Positions 27,843-36,397 of a stretch of 64,000 bases of DNA are shown here, piece after piece (the first letter of the stretch is position 1; every line of letters starts with the position of its first letter). This stretch comes from Paludibacter sp. Its GTDB lineage: Bacteria; Bacteroidota; Bacteroidia; Bacteroidales; Paludibacteraceae. The translations under genes were made by a program, and so were the position numbers. The notes below the pieces were generated by a model. That model was not told the origin of the DNA and did no database searches. It saw only the letters and a list, made by a program, of their open reading frames with translations. The DNA lies in contig JAQTTH010000003.1 in assembly GCA_028710895.1 (NCBI GenBank), positions 332,253 through 396,252 of the forward strand. The letters are read 5' to 3'.

Positions 27843-27875
27843 AGAAAAGCCGGCTTGTGAAAGTCGGCTTTTTTG
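27843..27875 (+). terminator. Terminator after the plcP-glycosyltransferase operon
   Basis: Stem AAAAGCCGGCT with AGTCGGCTTTT (about 27844-27872) and a T run. Confidence 0.85.
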
Positions 27876-27898
27876 TTTATAATCATTCAAATTCTGTT

Positions 27899-28456
27899 TT
27901 ACTGTTTTCGTTTTTGCTGGCTACTTAGGTTTATTATATTTTCAAGCCGCGATAACCGTGTTTTTTCCTGTTTTGCATTCATAATCCAAAACAGGATTAC
28001 TTTCTTGTAGGAAGGTGCCTGTGCATTGAAAAACTCCCAGGCCGGAAGATTTGCTTTAAACAATTTCTCATATTCCGGTTCCAACACCACCGGTTCATCT
28101 TCATAGGAATATATCCGCGATCTGTGTTCCTTTCTCAGGTCGAATACTTTTTGTCCTTCGGGAGTCATCAATCCGGCTTGCGTGAGTTCTTCCACCTTCT
28201 TTATGTTGATAGCACTCCAGATACTTGTACTCCTTCGGGGTGTAAACCGGATGGAGTAACTTTCTTCGTCAATTGATCTGCGCACACCATCTATCCAACC
28301 AAAACAAAGTGCCTGATCGACTGACTGCGACCAGGTCATCGACGGTTTACCGCTACCTACTTTATAGTAACCAACAACAAGTTCTGTTGCGGTTTTATGA
28401 TGTTCTTGCAGCCAACTTCTGAATTCGTCCTGTGTTGCAAAAAAGAGGATTGTCAT
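27899..28456 (-). CDS. YdeI/OmpD-associated family protein
   Basis: 185 residues with the family pattern: an N-terminal helix ending LQEHHKTATELVVGYYKVGSGKPSMTW, the hallmark ALCFGWIDGVRRSID, and FTPRRSTSIWSAINIKKVEEL. A C-terminal basic YdeI-type segment (KVILFWIMNAKQEKTRLSRLE) follows. Cytoplasmic; the family is linked by annotation to bacteriocin protection and OmpD, but its biochemical role is unknown. It opens the accessory stretch on the minus strand. Confidence 0.85.
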   Translation of the reverse strand: MTILFFATQDEFRSWLQEHHKTATELVVGYYKVGSGKPSMTWSQSVDQALCFGWIDGVRRSIDEESYSIRFTPRRSTSIWSAINIKKVEELTQAGLMTPEGQKVFDLRKEHRSRIYSYEDEPVVLEPEYEKLFKANLPAWEFFNAQAPSYKKVILFWIMNAKQEKTRLSRLENIINLSSQQKRKQ

Positions 28457-28520
28457 GGTTTATTGTTTATCAAGCTTAATTTGATCTCTTAATTATTTGT
28501 GTAGTACATGTTGTTGTTTA

Positions 28521-29093
28521 CTATAAGTCTTTCAGGTAGTTCTGAATATCTTTCCGAAGGATTTTCAATGCAAATTCCTTAGAAACAGGTCCGTAACTTC
28601 CATCCTGAAGGGTTTGAAACCAATAACATGTTTCTTTGAGGAGAAATATACTTTTTCTAGGCAATGGTATGCTCATCCAATTCTCGGATGTATTTGAGCT
28701 GGAAGGGTTCACATCAAATATATATTGCACATAACCATATTCTTTTTCGTTTTTTAAAAAATCGCGTTCATGAGGGTCTAATGGTGCAGTGTGAGTCGCT
28801 TCATAAATAAATCCATAGAGCCTGTCACCCTTAATGAATGATACTGTGAGTACAAGAAGTTTTTTATTGTCCAGTTTGATTAAATCTCCGACACTAATAT
28901 GTGTGTAATCAACTCCACTTTTCATAATTTCATCGAATATTACAGGTATTGCATCGTACGTTCGAAGCCAATCGGTAACAGTACCAAAGCCGGATACATT
29001 GTAGTTATAATAGTTTGTACTATCAATCTCCTGTGAATATGTGTTCGTTATTATTTTTGCAAAAAGAATGAAGATAATAATGATTTTTTTCAT
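28521..29093 (-). CDS. Secreted protein of unknown function
   Basis: 190 residues with a clear signal peptide (MKKIIIIFILFAKIITNTYSQ). The mature part is mixed alpha/beta, with a DRLYGFIYEATHTAPLDPHERDF segment and an aromatic stretch near LLKETCYWFQTLQDGSYGPVSKEF. I do not recognise the family. It is flanked by gaps of about 50-65 bp and is likely expressed with its minus-strand neighbours. Confidence 0.65.
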   Translation of the reverse strand: MKKIIIIFILFAKIITNTYSQEIDSTNYYNYNVSGFGTVTDWLRTYDAIPVIFDEIMKSGVDYTHISVGDLIKLDNKKLLVLTVSFIKGDRLYGFIYEATHTAPLDPHERDFLKNEKEYGYVQYIFDVNPSSSNTSENWMSIPLPRKSIFLLKETCYWFQTLQDGSYGPVSKEFALKILRKDIQNYLKDL

Positions 29094-29139
29094 GGTCTGT
29101 TGACTGTTTTAGTTAGTGCATGAGTATTTTCTTTCAGGT

Positions 29140-29397
29140 TTAATCTGCCATGTCAACTAATTCTTTATACGGACTCTCGTTGAGTATTTCACTGGCCTGC
29201 TCATAATCATCTCTGTTTATAAGTATTTCGATACCTTCGTTGAGGGTAGAGCCAAGGTAAGCACTAAGAACAGACGAAGCCGGATTGTCGGACACAAGCA
29301 TTGTATAGACTCCTGATTCTTCCAACACGCTTTGAATATCTTCTGCCACTATTCTGTCTTCTACCGAAACCAGTAGTTTTAAATCGTTATCTTCCAT
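29140..29397 (-). CDS. DUF2007-type putative signal-transducing protein
   Basis: 85 residues forming one ferredoxin-like domain. The family pattern is an initial beta strand (LKLLVSVEDRIVAEDIQSVLEESGV), a middle loop, and GIEILINRDDYEQASEILNE. Members are small cytoplasmic proteins, sometimes called PII-like, with unproven function. Confidence 0.75.
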   Translation of the reverse strand: MEDNDLKLLVSVEDRIVAEDIQSVLEESGVYTMLVSDNPASSVLSAYLGSTLNEGIEILINRDDYEQASEILNESPYKELVDMAD

Positions 29398-29450
29398 GTA
29401 TTCTTATTATTTCCAATTAAACAATATAGTGGTTAATTATTTATCTTCGG

Positions 29451-29888
29451 TTAAAGTTGCCCGTTGTCTGTTGGGTTGAAATCTACCATCCATTCAATAC
29501 CGTATTTATCTCTAAACATGCCAAAATACGAACCCCAGGGGCTGTCTCCAATTGGCATTTCAATTTGTCCGTCAACCGAAAGTCCATTAAATAATTTATC
29601 TGCCTCTTCTTTACTTTCTGCAGTTATTATAATTTTACTTCGGTTTTCGTTTTCATTTGTCCGCCCCATGCTTTCCGGAACGTCATTTGCCATTAACATA
29701 GTTTCCCCAATAGGTAAAGCAATGTACATTATTTTATCTGCTTCATTCTCTGATACCTGGAATTCAGGGCCTGATAAGTCTTTGAAGCGCATAATGTTGG
29801 AGAACTCTCCACCAAATACAGATTTGTAAAAATTGAATGCTTCTTCGGCATTTCCGTTGAAGTTAATGTAAGGATTTATTTGTGCCAT
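29451..29888 (-). CDS. VOC family protein, PhnB-like (intact copy)
   Basis: 145 residues with PhnB-type glyoxalase/bleomycin-resistance pattern: INPYINFNGNAEEAFNFYKSVFGGEF, MLMANDVPES, and PWGSYFGMFRDKYGIEWMVDF. The fold usually binds a metal; the activity is not predictable from sequence. A frameshifted near-copy lies at 31590-32026. It follows the SRPBCC gene by 20 bp, and such VOC-SRPBCC pairs are common in Bacteroidota. Confidence 0.88.
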   Translation of the reverse strand: MAQINPYINFNGNAEEAFNFYKSVFGGEFSNIMRFKDLSGPEFQVSENEADKIMYIALPIGETMLMANDVPESMGRTNENENRSKIIITAESKEEADKLFNGLSVDGQIEMPIGDSPWGSYFGMFRDKYGIEWMVDFNPTDNGQL

Positions 29889-29907
29889 TTTTTATTTCTT
29901 TTAATTG

Positions 29908-30357
29908 TTATGCATCCGGGATATTTGGCTCTACCAAGCGTTTTAGTTTGTCTAATGATTCTTGCCAGCCTAAATAACACATCTCAGTAGGTATTTCATC
30001 GGGTATTCCTTCCTGAGTTGCGAAAAGCTCTGTGCCGCACAAAACCTGTTTAAATTCAATTGTTGTAATCATTTGTCCCGGCAAATTGGGGTCGTCAAAC
30101 CGATCGGTATATTTTATCAATTCATTCGGTCTGATTTCCAAATACTCACCACCAAAAGAATGCCCGTTTCCGGTTGTGAAGTTTGTAAATGTCATTTTGT
30201 ATGAACCACTAATTTTAAAATCCATATTATGTACTTTGCATAAAAATCCATAAGGCGGCAACCAAAAAGCCATTGCGTCGGCATCTGCGAATGCTTTAAA
30301 TACTTTTTCTACCGGTGCTGTAAAAACCCGGTGAAGCTTTACATTTTTATTTGTCAT
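29908..30357 (-). CDS. SRPBCC (AHSA1-like) domain protein
   Basis: 149 residues of a single START-like fold. It begins LHRVFTAPVEKVFKAFADADAMAFWLPP and continues with GSYKMTFTNFTTGNGHSFGGEYLEIRPNELIKYTDRF. It ends in the long helix LGWQESLDKLKRLVEP. These domains bind hydrophobic ligands. Partner gene of the downstream VOC protein on the same transcript. Confidence 0.88.
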   Translation of the reverse strand: MTNKNVKLHRVFTAPVEKVFKAFADADAMAFWLPPYGFLCKVHNMDFKISGSYKMTFTNFTTGNGHSFGGEYLEIRPNELIKYTDRFDDPNLPGQMITTIEFKQVLCGTELFATQEGIPDEIPTEMCYLGWQESLDKLKRLVEPNIPDA

Positions 30358-30539
30358 ATTGCTGTTTTTTTATGTTGTTAGATTTAAAACACAATTTACT
30401 ATCTTAATGTTTTTTCTTCGAAATGCTGAAATTATTGCAAGGCAATTAGTTGAGGCAAAACTATCTCTACGGGAAATAACTCATTGGAAAGAAAAAATAT
30501 CTATATTCAGACAAGGTAAATGTGTGAGTAAACCTTTGG

Positions 30540-30908
30540 TTATTGTCTTTTTCGAAGAATTTTTTCCATTTTCTTTGCTTTTGCCAGTTCGTCAATCAAT
30601 TTGTCTAAATACCGAACTTGTCTTGTCAATGGGTTTTCAATTTCTTCTACTCTGTACCCACAAATTACCCCGGTTATGAGTTCCGCATTTGGGTTTAGGT
30701 TTGCCTGACTGAAGAATGTTTCAAACGTTGCCTTTGAGTCGATAAGTTCCTGAAGTTTTTTGTCGTCAAAACCGGTCAACCATTCAATTACCTGATGCAA
30801 TTCCGCTATTGTCCGGCCTTTGCTTTCCACTTTTTTGATGTAATACGGATAAACAGTAGCAAATGGAATTTTTCTCATTTTCTCATCGTGTGCGGGGGTT
30901 GTTTTCAT
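30540..30908 (-). CDS. DUF2200 family protein
   Basis: 122 residues matching the compact DUF2200 pattern: KIPFATVYPYYIKKVESKGRT, IEWLTGFDD, FFSQANLNPNAELITGVICGYRVEEIENPL and a C-terminal helix with MRKIPF-type basic ends. Function unknown; the family is single-domain and cytoplasmic. The 183 bp between this gene and the SRPBCC gene show nothing recognisable. Confidence 0.8.
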   Translation of the reverse strand: MKTTPAHDEKMRKIPFATVYPYYIKKVESKGRTIAELHQVIEWLTGFDDKKLQELIDSKATFETFFSQANLNPNAELITGVICGYRVEEIENPLTRQVRYLDKLIDELAKAKKMEKILRKRQ

Positions 30909-30950
30909 GCTATTTGAGTTTTTCTGATTGTTATGTTCTTTTCCTACGCT

Positions 30951-31550
30951 TCAATTCTTTGTTTTTTTCAATATTCCTTTATCCACGCTTTCATTGAGTA
31001 AGTTTTCAGCGTAGTTCCATAGCGAGGTTGAACCTGCTTGTATGACTTTCTTTTTCTCATATACATCTTTGTAGTCAACATCAAATTCTTTCCACGTGCC
31101 ACCATTATTCGATGTATTTTGTAAGAGCGGTTCAAACCGATCCATCGATTTTGCAAATTTAGCCTCATTGGTAGCGCCCATTTCAAATTCTTCCCAAATA
31201 GCAATTAATTCGTCGGCTTGTTCCTTTGGTAAGAGTCCAAAAATTCGTTGTGCAGCCATTCGTTCGCTGTCGGTGTTTGTATGGCTTTTCTGCGTGTCGT
31301 AGATAAAGGTATCACCTGCATCGATTTCAACAATATCATGTATTAAAACCATTTTCAGTACTTTCAGCACGTCAATGGGAGTGTCGGCATGTTCGGCAAG
31401 CACAATCGTCATCATTGCCAGGTGCCAGCTATGCTCAGCATCATTCTCCGGTCTGTCGCTATTAAATAGTTTTGTCTTGCGTTGAATATACTTGATTTTA
31501 TCTATTTCCTTGATAAAACTTACTTGTTTTAAAAGCGTATCGGGTTGCAT
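30951..31550 (-). CDS. HD-domain nucleotidase, YfbR/HDDC2-like
   Basis: 199 residues. Metal-binding HD motifs: NDAEHSWHLAMM (first His), LIHDIVEIDAGDTF (HD pair) and a later aspartate near SMDRFEPLLQN. This pattern fits the 5'-deoxynucleotidase YfbR/HDDC2 group, which dephosphorylates deoxynucleoside monophosphates. The exact substrate is inferred from family only. Confidence 0.82.
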   Translation of the reverse strand: MQPDTLLKQVSFIKEIDKIKYIQRKTKLFNSDRPENDAEHSWHLAMMTIVLAEHADTPIDVLKVLKMVLIHDIVEIDAGDTFIYDTQKSHTNTDSERMAAQRIFGLLPKEQADELIAIWEEFEMGATNEAKFAKSMDRFEPLLQNTSNNGGTWKEFDVDYKDVYEKKKVIQAGSTSLWNYAENLLNESVDKGILKKTKN

Positions 31551-31589
31551 ATTTTATAGTTGAGTAATGTATGAATATAATGTCTTCAA

Positions 31590-32026
31590 TTAAATTTGCC
31601 CGTTATTTGTTTGGTTGAATTCTACCATCCATTCAATACCGTATTTATCTCTAAACATCCCAAAATACGAACCCCAGGGGCTTTCACCAATTGGCATTTC
31701 AATTTGTCCACCAACCGAAAGTCCATTAAATAATTTATCTGCCTCTTCTTTGCTGTCTGCGCTTATTAAAATTTTACTTCTGTTTTCGTTTTCATTTGTC
31801 CTCCCATGCTTTCAGGAACGTCATTTGCCATTAATATGGTTTTACCAATAGGTAAAGCAATGTACATTATTTTATTTGCTTCATTTGCAGTTACTTGTAA
31901 TTCAGGGCCTGATAAGTCTTTGAAACGTACAATGTTGGTGAATTCTCCACCAAATACTGATTTGTAGAAATTGAATGCTTCTTCGGCATTTCCGTTGAAA
32001 TTTATATAAGGATTGATTTGTGCCAT
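31590..32026 (-). pseudogene. Frameshifted second copy of the PhnB-like VOC gene
   Basis: The first 76 or so codons are nearly identical to 29451-29888. Then one base is missing at about 31799-31805, where the intact copy has GCCCC and this copy has TCCC. After the shift, the original frame resumes and runs to a matching stop at 31590-31592 (WMVEFNQTNNGQI). The similarity extends upstream past the ATG into what looks like the last codons of an SRPBCC-like gene, so the duplication was larger than the VOC gene. A sequencing error at the short C run is the alternative. Confidence 0.8.
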
Positions 32027-32103
32027 CTTTTATTTTTTTAGTTGTTATGCATTCTGAATAGTTAGTTCTGTTAGTAACAGATTAATAACTGCGGGGTCGG
32101 GAT

Positions 32104-32370
32104 TTAGTCAGGAAGTAAGTTGTCGTTCCAGTCACGTATCACAAATGATTTTACGAGGCCTTCGAGTATAAACGGATCTTCTGTAACAAATTGCTCGGCA
32201 GCAGAACGGGTTTTGAATATAGCCATATTACCACCACCTGTAAAAGGTCCCATACCAACGATATCACCCCTGTTGATATATTTTTCTGCAATAACCTTAT
32301 GTCTCGGATATACCGACATAATTGTTTCCATTGTTGCACCGGATGATTCTCCAATTACTACTACTTTCAT
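32104..32370 (-). CDS. YciI-like protein
   Basis: 88 residues with YCII-family features: a beta strand start (MKVVVIGE), RHKVIAEKYINRGDIVGMGPF and the segment FKTRSAAEQFVTEDPFILEGLVKSFVIRDWN. Here the usual catalytic His-Asp pair is seen only as D in EDPF. YciI proteins are small dimeric enzymes or regulators of unknown substrate. Confidence 0.75.
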   Translation of the reverse strand: MKVVVIGESSGATMETIMSVYPRHKVIAEKYINRGDIVGMGPFTGGGNMAIFKTRSAAEQFVTEDPFILEGLVKSFVIRDWNDNLLPD

Positions 32371-32436
32371 TTTTTTTACTATTTGATTGTTATTTCTCTT
32401 TCGTTTTTTGTTTATCCCTACTGAGACGGTACCGGA

Positions 32437-32946
32437 TTATTTTGCCCTTTTGCTTTTTCCCTCAATATAGGTTATAAACTTTTCTCCGTCCTGCGACATT
32501 TCAAATTTTACGTTTACGACGTCATCGTTCAGTAAGGTATATGTTAGTCGAAACACAGGAACATTGGGGACTTTCTGGCTTGTGAATACAATTGATTTGT
32601 CAGCATAGGTTATTGCATAGCTAATGGTGTGCCCTTCGTTGTCGAAATAGATTGCTTTGTTTGCATTTCCTGTAAAGTCTGAATACACAATCATTAAATC
32701 GTCGTGAATAACCTTCGGTTTGTTTCCGGTTGCGGGATATTCCGAATGACTTTTCCGTACTACGATTTTTTTGTCGAGATTAGGTTTAAACGAAAAGGTT
32801 CCGCCTCCCTGTCCGGGTAATCCGCTACCTTCTCCAACCCATTCGCCCATTAACCAACTCCATTTATCCCAGGGGGAACCTTGCTGTCCGAAACATGTAA
32901 TTGTGAGTGCAAACAAAACTGCTGTAAGTACTATTTTTGTTTTCAT
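32437..32946 (-). CDS. Exported lipocalin-like (DUF1579-type) protein
   Basis: 169 residues from the second Met (32946), with a signal peptide ending TCFGQ. The mature part, SPWDKWSWLMGEWVGEGSGLPGQGGG followed by alternating beta strands, looks like a small beta-barrel of the lipocalin/THAP4-nitrobindin shape. Ligand unknown. The first codons overlap the end of the upstream gene by a few bases, so the two are co-translated. Confidence 0.65.
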   Translation of the reverse strand: MKTKIVLTAVLFALTITCFGQQGSPWDKWSWLMGEWVGEGSGLPGQGGGTFSFKPNLDKKIVVRKSHSEYPATGNKPKVIHDDLMIVYSDFTGNANKAIYFDNEGHTISYAITYADKSIVFTSQKVPNVPVFRLTYTLLNDDVVNVKFEMSQDGEKFITYIEGKSKRAK

Positions 32947-32948
32947 TG

Positions 32949-33509
32949 TCAAATTGTTTTTTCGGGTGTCGGCTCATAGTAAAGAATTACTGCACCACCA
33001 CTAAAGGTTTTAGTCTTTATGAGTTTGAGAATAGTCCTGTCGTTCATGTTTTCAAATAATGGTAAACCGCTTCCGACTATAGCAGGGTAGACACAAAGTT
33101 GAAATTCATCAATCAAATTGAGTTTCATTAGCTGTATAATTAAACTCCTACTGCCCACTAGAATATCTTTACCCGCTTGTTGTTTGAGTGCTAAAACTTC
33201 TTCTTCGAGGGGCCGGTTAGCTACTGTTGCACTTTCCCATTCTACGTTTTTGAGTGTGTGTGAAAACACAATTTTGTGAATCTTATCTATTACCACGGCA
33301 AAGTCGTCCATTGATTTTTCACCGGAAGGGCTTTCAACGAAAGGTCGCCAAAATTCCATAAGCTGATATGTTATCCTTCCATATAGAATTGCGTCTGCCT
33401 GACCTAATAGTTCTGTATAATGTTGATGAATTTCCTCATCGGGTATTCCGGCAGTATGGTCACAGACTCCGTCAAGTGTCATATTGATTGCTGCAATTAC
33501 TTTTCTCAT
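32949..33509 (-). CDS. RibD C-terminal/dihydrofolate-reductase-like protein, copy 1
   Basis: 186 residues. It starts RKVIAAINMTLDGVCDH, has the sugar/nucleotide loop DAILYGRITYQLMEFWRP, and ends in the NADPH-type fold segment DILVGSRSLIIQLMKLNLIDEFQLCVYPAIVGSGLPLFE. These stand-alone domains resemble the reductase half of RibD; their reaction is unknown. A paralogue follows at 33516-34088, six bases away, with the same architecture. Confidence 0.88.
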   Translation of the reverse strand: MRKVIAAINMTLDGVCDHTAGIPDEEIHQHYTELLGQADAILYGRITYQLMEFWRPFVESPSGEKSMDDFAVVIDKIHKIVFSHTLKNVEWESATVANRPLEEEVLALKQQAGKDILVGSRSLIIQLMKLNLIDEFQLCVYPAIVGSGLPLFENMNDRTILKLIKTKTFSGGAVILYYEPTPEKTI

Positions 33510-33515
33510 AGGTTG

Positions 33516-34088
33516 TTATTTTCTGTCCACAATGTAACTCAGCTCAGTAACTCCGCTTGTAAATTGCCGGGTCGACAATAGTTTTAGTTCTGTTTTGTTT
33601 TTCATGTCTGCAAACAATGGAATACCTTGTCCAAGAATAACCGGGTTCACAAATAGCCAATAGCCATCAATTAAGTCCAGCTGCATAAGCGAATGTGTTG
33701 CTGATGGACTACCAAAAAGCAGGATGTCGTTACCTGCCTGTTGTTTTATTTCATTTATTCTGTCCGCAAGGTTTTCGCTGATGATTTCTGTGTTAGCTAA
33801 ACCCGCGCCACTCATTGTTTTCGATAAAACAACTTTGCGAACGTTTTTATACCACTTCGAATGTTCAATGTCGTGTTTGCTGGCTTCCGGACTGTCGGCT
33901 GCAGTAGGCCAGTAGCTTTCCATCATTTCATACGTTACACGTCCATATAATGCCGTATCGCCTTCGCTTATTCGCACATGGCCATAATCAAAAATTTCTT
34001 CATCAACTTTAATCCAGTCCATTTCTCCGTTTGGTCCTGCCACAAATCCGTCGAGCGATATGTGCATAAATGATATTATCTTTCTCAT
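33516..34088 (-). CDS. RibD C-terminal/dihydrofolate-reductase-like protein, copy 2
   Basis: 190 residues with the same order of motifs as its neighbour: ISFMHISLDGFVAGPNGEMDW, TALYGRVTYEMMESYWP, DILLFGSPSATHSLMQLDLIDGYWLFVNPVILGQGIPLF. The two diverge strongly, so the pair is old or was assembled rather than recently duplicated. Likely on one transcript with copy 1 and the cupin gene. Confidence 0.88.
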   Translation of the reverse strand: MRKIISFMHISLDGFVAGPNGEMDWIKVDEEIFDYGHVRISEGDTALYGRVTYEMMESYWPTAADSPEASKHDIEHSKWYKNVRKVVLSKTMSGAGLANTEIISENLADRINEIKQQAGNDILLFGSPSATHSLMQLDLIDGYWLFVNPVILGQGIPLFADMKNKTELKLLSTRQFTSGVTELSYIVDRK

Positions 34089-34099
34089 AATTGTTTTGT

Positions 34100-34600
34100 T
34101 TATTGTTTTTTCAGGCTATCCCATATTTCTTTTACGTTTTCCTCGCCTTCGAAATAGTTCACCGTTGTGTTTTTATTGAAAATCTCGCGCGAAGGGGCAA
34201 CAAAAATCTTGTTAGAGTCAGGATATTCAGCCACATCATGTCCAATATAAGTTCTTATATCTAAGTACACGCATGCTTCGGTTGAGTGATTGAATAACTG
34301 ATGTGCTCCGGTTTCTCCAATTTCGAAAAACATCAAATCTCCGGCATTTACAATATCTAACCCATTTGGAGTTCTTAGAGTTGCTGAGCCCGAAACAATC
34401 ATAAATAATTCCTCGGCAAATCTGTGAAAGTGATAGGGTGCTGAATACTGCTCCGGATTTAGTTGCCTCAAATCAAAGTTTAAATATTCAGGCTTAATTC
34501 CATTTTTTAGTCTCGAAATATCTGAGAGTATTCTGAAATTGTCAATCTTATTGGCATCTTCTGTGAATTCTCTGTTTTCTGATTTTAAAATTGTTGCCAT
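34100..34600 (-). CDS. Cupin-domain protein
   Basis: 166 residues. Cupin motif 1 is seen as PYHFHRFAEELFMIVSGSATLRTPNG, with metal ligands His-x-His-x4-Glu in the usual spacing. Motif 2 is GETGAHQLFNHSTEACVYLDI. Single cupin barrel, probably metal-binding; substrate unknown. It lies 11 bp before the second RibD-like gene. Confidence 0.82.
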   Translation of the reverse strand: MATILKSENREFTEDANKIDNFRILSDISRLKNGIKPEYLNFDLRQLNPEQYSAPYHFHRFAEELFMIVSGSATLRTPNGLDIVNAGDLMFFEIGETGAHQLFNHSTEACVYLDIRTYIGHDVAEYPDSNKIFVAPSREIFNKNTTVNYFEGEENVKEIWDSLKKQ

Positions 34601-34838
34601 AATGATATAATTGAATTGTTACTGATTATAACCAGTATTGTCAGTTTTTTGTTTTTATTTGCTATACCTGCTAAATTCAGGTTCGGACAACTTGAGACAA
34701 AGTGAAAGTAGGAGCAACCAGCCAATGGTCATAGGAGTTCTATGCGTTAGGTGTTTGATTCTTCATTTCGTGTTTCGTAATTGTTGCTGGACTAGATTGA
34801 CCTCGCAAACAAGAATTTAAGGTTATTAGTCATCACAC

Positions 34839-35474
34839 TTAATTCTGAGATTTAAACCACAATAGGAAAATCAAACCGTCAATAATTATTCCGAGTAAGA
34901 TTGGTAGCCAAATTGATTTCTTGCGATATTTAAAATCTTTACCAATAAATTTGTTCCAAATTAGAGTATGCATAATAAAGGCACCTAATCCATTTAAACA
35001 AAGCCGTCCAAGATTCAAAAACGAAGAAGTAATGTCTGGAATTATTGAAAGAATATAGTTTTCAAGTAGAAAATAAAAAATACCGAATAGCAATACGGTA
35101 AGTATTCCTTTTTTCTTATCTGTGCTTTTTAAATTTAGTACCATGAGGATTGAACCGACAACAACTCCGAATATTAATGTCGTCCAATCGATTGTTTTTC
35201 TTGAATATAAAGCTAATGCAGATTCATCCTCTACAATATTCTTTTCTAAAGAGTCGCGTACAGTTATAGTGTTTTTCCCAATTGTATTTTCTCTTTCTTG
35301 TATTTTTGTTTCAAGCGTAGCTAATTCATCTTTTGTAAATACTCGTCCTCTATTTTTCAATTCAGTAATGGCAGCTTCTACAATTTCTCGACTGAAAGCC
35401 ATAATGTTAATCAGATAATCTTCTAATTCTTTGTCACTCTTTTTTACCATTAATCTTTGAAAATTCATTTCCAT
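34839..35474 (-). CDS. Membrane protein of unknown function
   Basis: 211 residues. The N-terminal part is soluble and helical (SDKELEDYLINIMAFSREIVEAAITELKNRGRVF), similar to small domains that precede membrane parts in many Bacteroidota proteins. Then come four hydrophobic segments (about 99-113, 124-146, 158-172 and 190-207). No catalytic motif is visible. An intergenic palindromic repeat lies upstream. Confidence 0.6.
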   Translation of the reverse strand: MEMNFQRLMVKKSDKELEDYLINIMAFSREIVEAAITELKNRGRVFTKDELATLETKIQERENTIGKNTITVRDSLEKNIVEDESALALYSRKTIDWTTLIFGVVVGSILMVLNLKSTDKKKGILTVLLFGIFYFLLENYILSIIPDITSSFLNLGRLCLNGLGAFIMHTLIWNKFIGKDFKYRKKSIWLPILLGIIIDGLIFLLWFKSQN

Positions 35475-35550
35475 ATTTTACTCGTTTTAGTTGTGTTTTC
35501 TAGTTTATATGTATGTTTCTTTTTTTGTTCCGACACTTACGCATATTCCT

Positions 35551-35657
35551 TTTTCTTCCAGGTTTATCTATTTGCACCCTGTGTTTAGTTCAAGTCTGAG
35601 CGAAGACTTGAACTAAAGCATGTTTGGTTTTTTTATATTTGGACTAAGAGGGGCTTA
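35551..35657. repeat. Intergenic palindromic repeat, copy R1
   Basis: Ordered parts: TCTTCCAGGTTTATCTATTT, GCACCCTGTG, a perfect 14-bp stem (TTTAGTTCAAGTCT at 35584-35597, complement at 35604-35617, loop GAGCGA), and GGACTAAGAGGGGCTT at the right edge. The right edge supplies the last codons and stop of the SUKH gene. Other copies are at 36241, 39857, 40545 and 40628. Confidence 0.75.
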
Positions 35658-36204
35658 GCAAATCTTGTTCGGAAATGTCATACATGTCAGAGCTTACAAG
35701 TCCACGAATGAAAGTTTCAAAGTCTTTTGCTAGAAAAGTCTTTTTGTAGTCACACTCTTGGTCAATATGTACTACTTCTGGCTCACCATCTTTACCACAT
35801 TTTGAGTAGTCAAGCATAATCATATCGTGTCCGGCAGAAGGACAGTTACAAATTAATACACCTGTTTCAGGATAACCCCATTCATCAATCATAAATTGAC
35901 TCCCTACACTTCCACATAAAGAATATGATTTTGTTCTTCCAATTCCCATAATTACTGTTAGCGCAACGTGGTCATCTGCCCAAGAAGTTCTTTCTGTTGT
36001 TGGGTAGCAACAATTTTTAGGTTTGCCGCCATTATGTAATTTCATAAGTTCAATGTATGAAGCAGGAAGTTTGAAACCAAGTTCTTTCTCAATTAAAGAA
36101 ATCTGTTCATCTGTTGGTTCATTTTCTACATAGTTTTTCAATGAATATTCAGTGTCATCCCAAAAGTCTGAAAAATCAAGATCTTTAAATGTTTTTAGTT
36201 CCAT
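35644..36204 (-). CDS. SMI1/KNR4 (SUKH) family protein
   Basis: 186 residues. The SUKH core is visible as ISLIEKELGFKLPASYIELMKLHNGGKP, a middle strand with VALTVIMGIGRTKSY, and GYPETGVLICNCPSAGHDMIMLDYSKCG. The fold is common among immunity proteins of polymorphic toxins, but a stand-alone copy without a toxin neighbour gives no proof. Its last three codons lie in repeat R1, so its 3' end was probably reshaped by insertion of that repeat. Confidence 0.85.
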   Translation of the reverse strand: MELKTFKDLDFSDFWDDTEYSLKNYVENEPTDEQISLIEKELGFKLPASYIELMKLHNGGKPKNCCYPTTERTSWADDHVALTVIMGIGRTKSYSLCGSVGSQFMIDEWGYPETGVLICNCPSAGHDMIMLDYSKCGKDGEPEVVHIDQECDYKKTFLAKDFETFIRGLVSSDMYDISEQDLLSPS

Positions 36205-36240
36205 ATACGTTGCCCATGTTTTTTATGCCAGTATTTATCC

Positions 36241-36352
36241 TTTCTCTTCTAAGTTTATCTATTTGCACCCTGTGTTTAGTCCAGGTCTGAGCGAAGCAGG
36301 GGCTTGAACTAGAGTTAGTTTTGTCTATTATGCCTGGACTAAGAAGGGGCTT
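36241..36352. repeat. Intergenic palindromic repeat, copy R2
   Basis: Same order of parts as R1 (TTTATCTATTTGCACCCTGT, then TTTAGTCCAGGTCTGAGCGA, then CTTGAACTAGAG, then GGACTAAGAAGGGGCTT), with a decayed stem. Lies between the SUKH and HxlR genes. Confidence 0.72.
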
Positions 36353-36397
36353 CTGATTACTCCGGCTGCAAATTGGATGGACTCCTGTTTATGCAGC

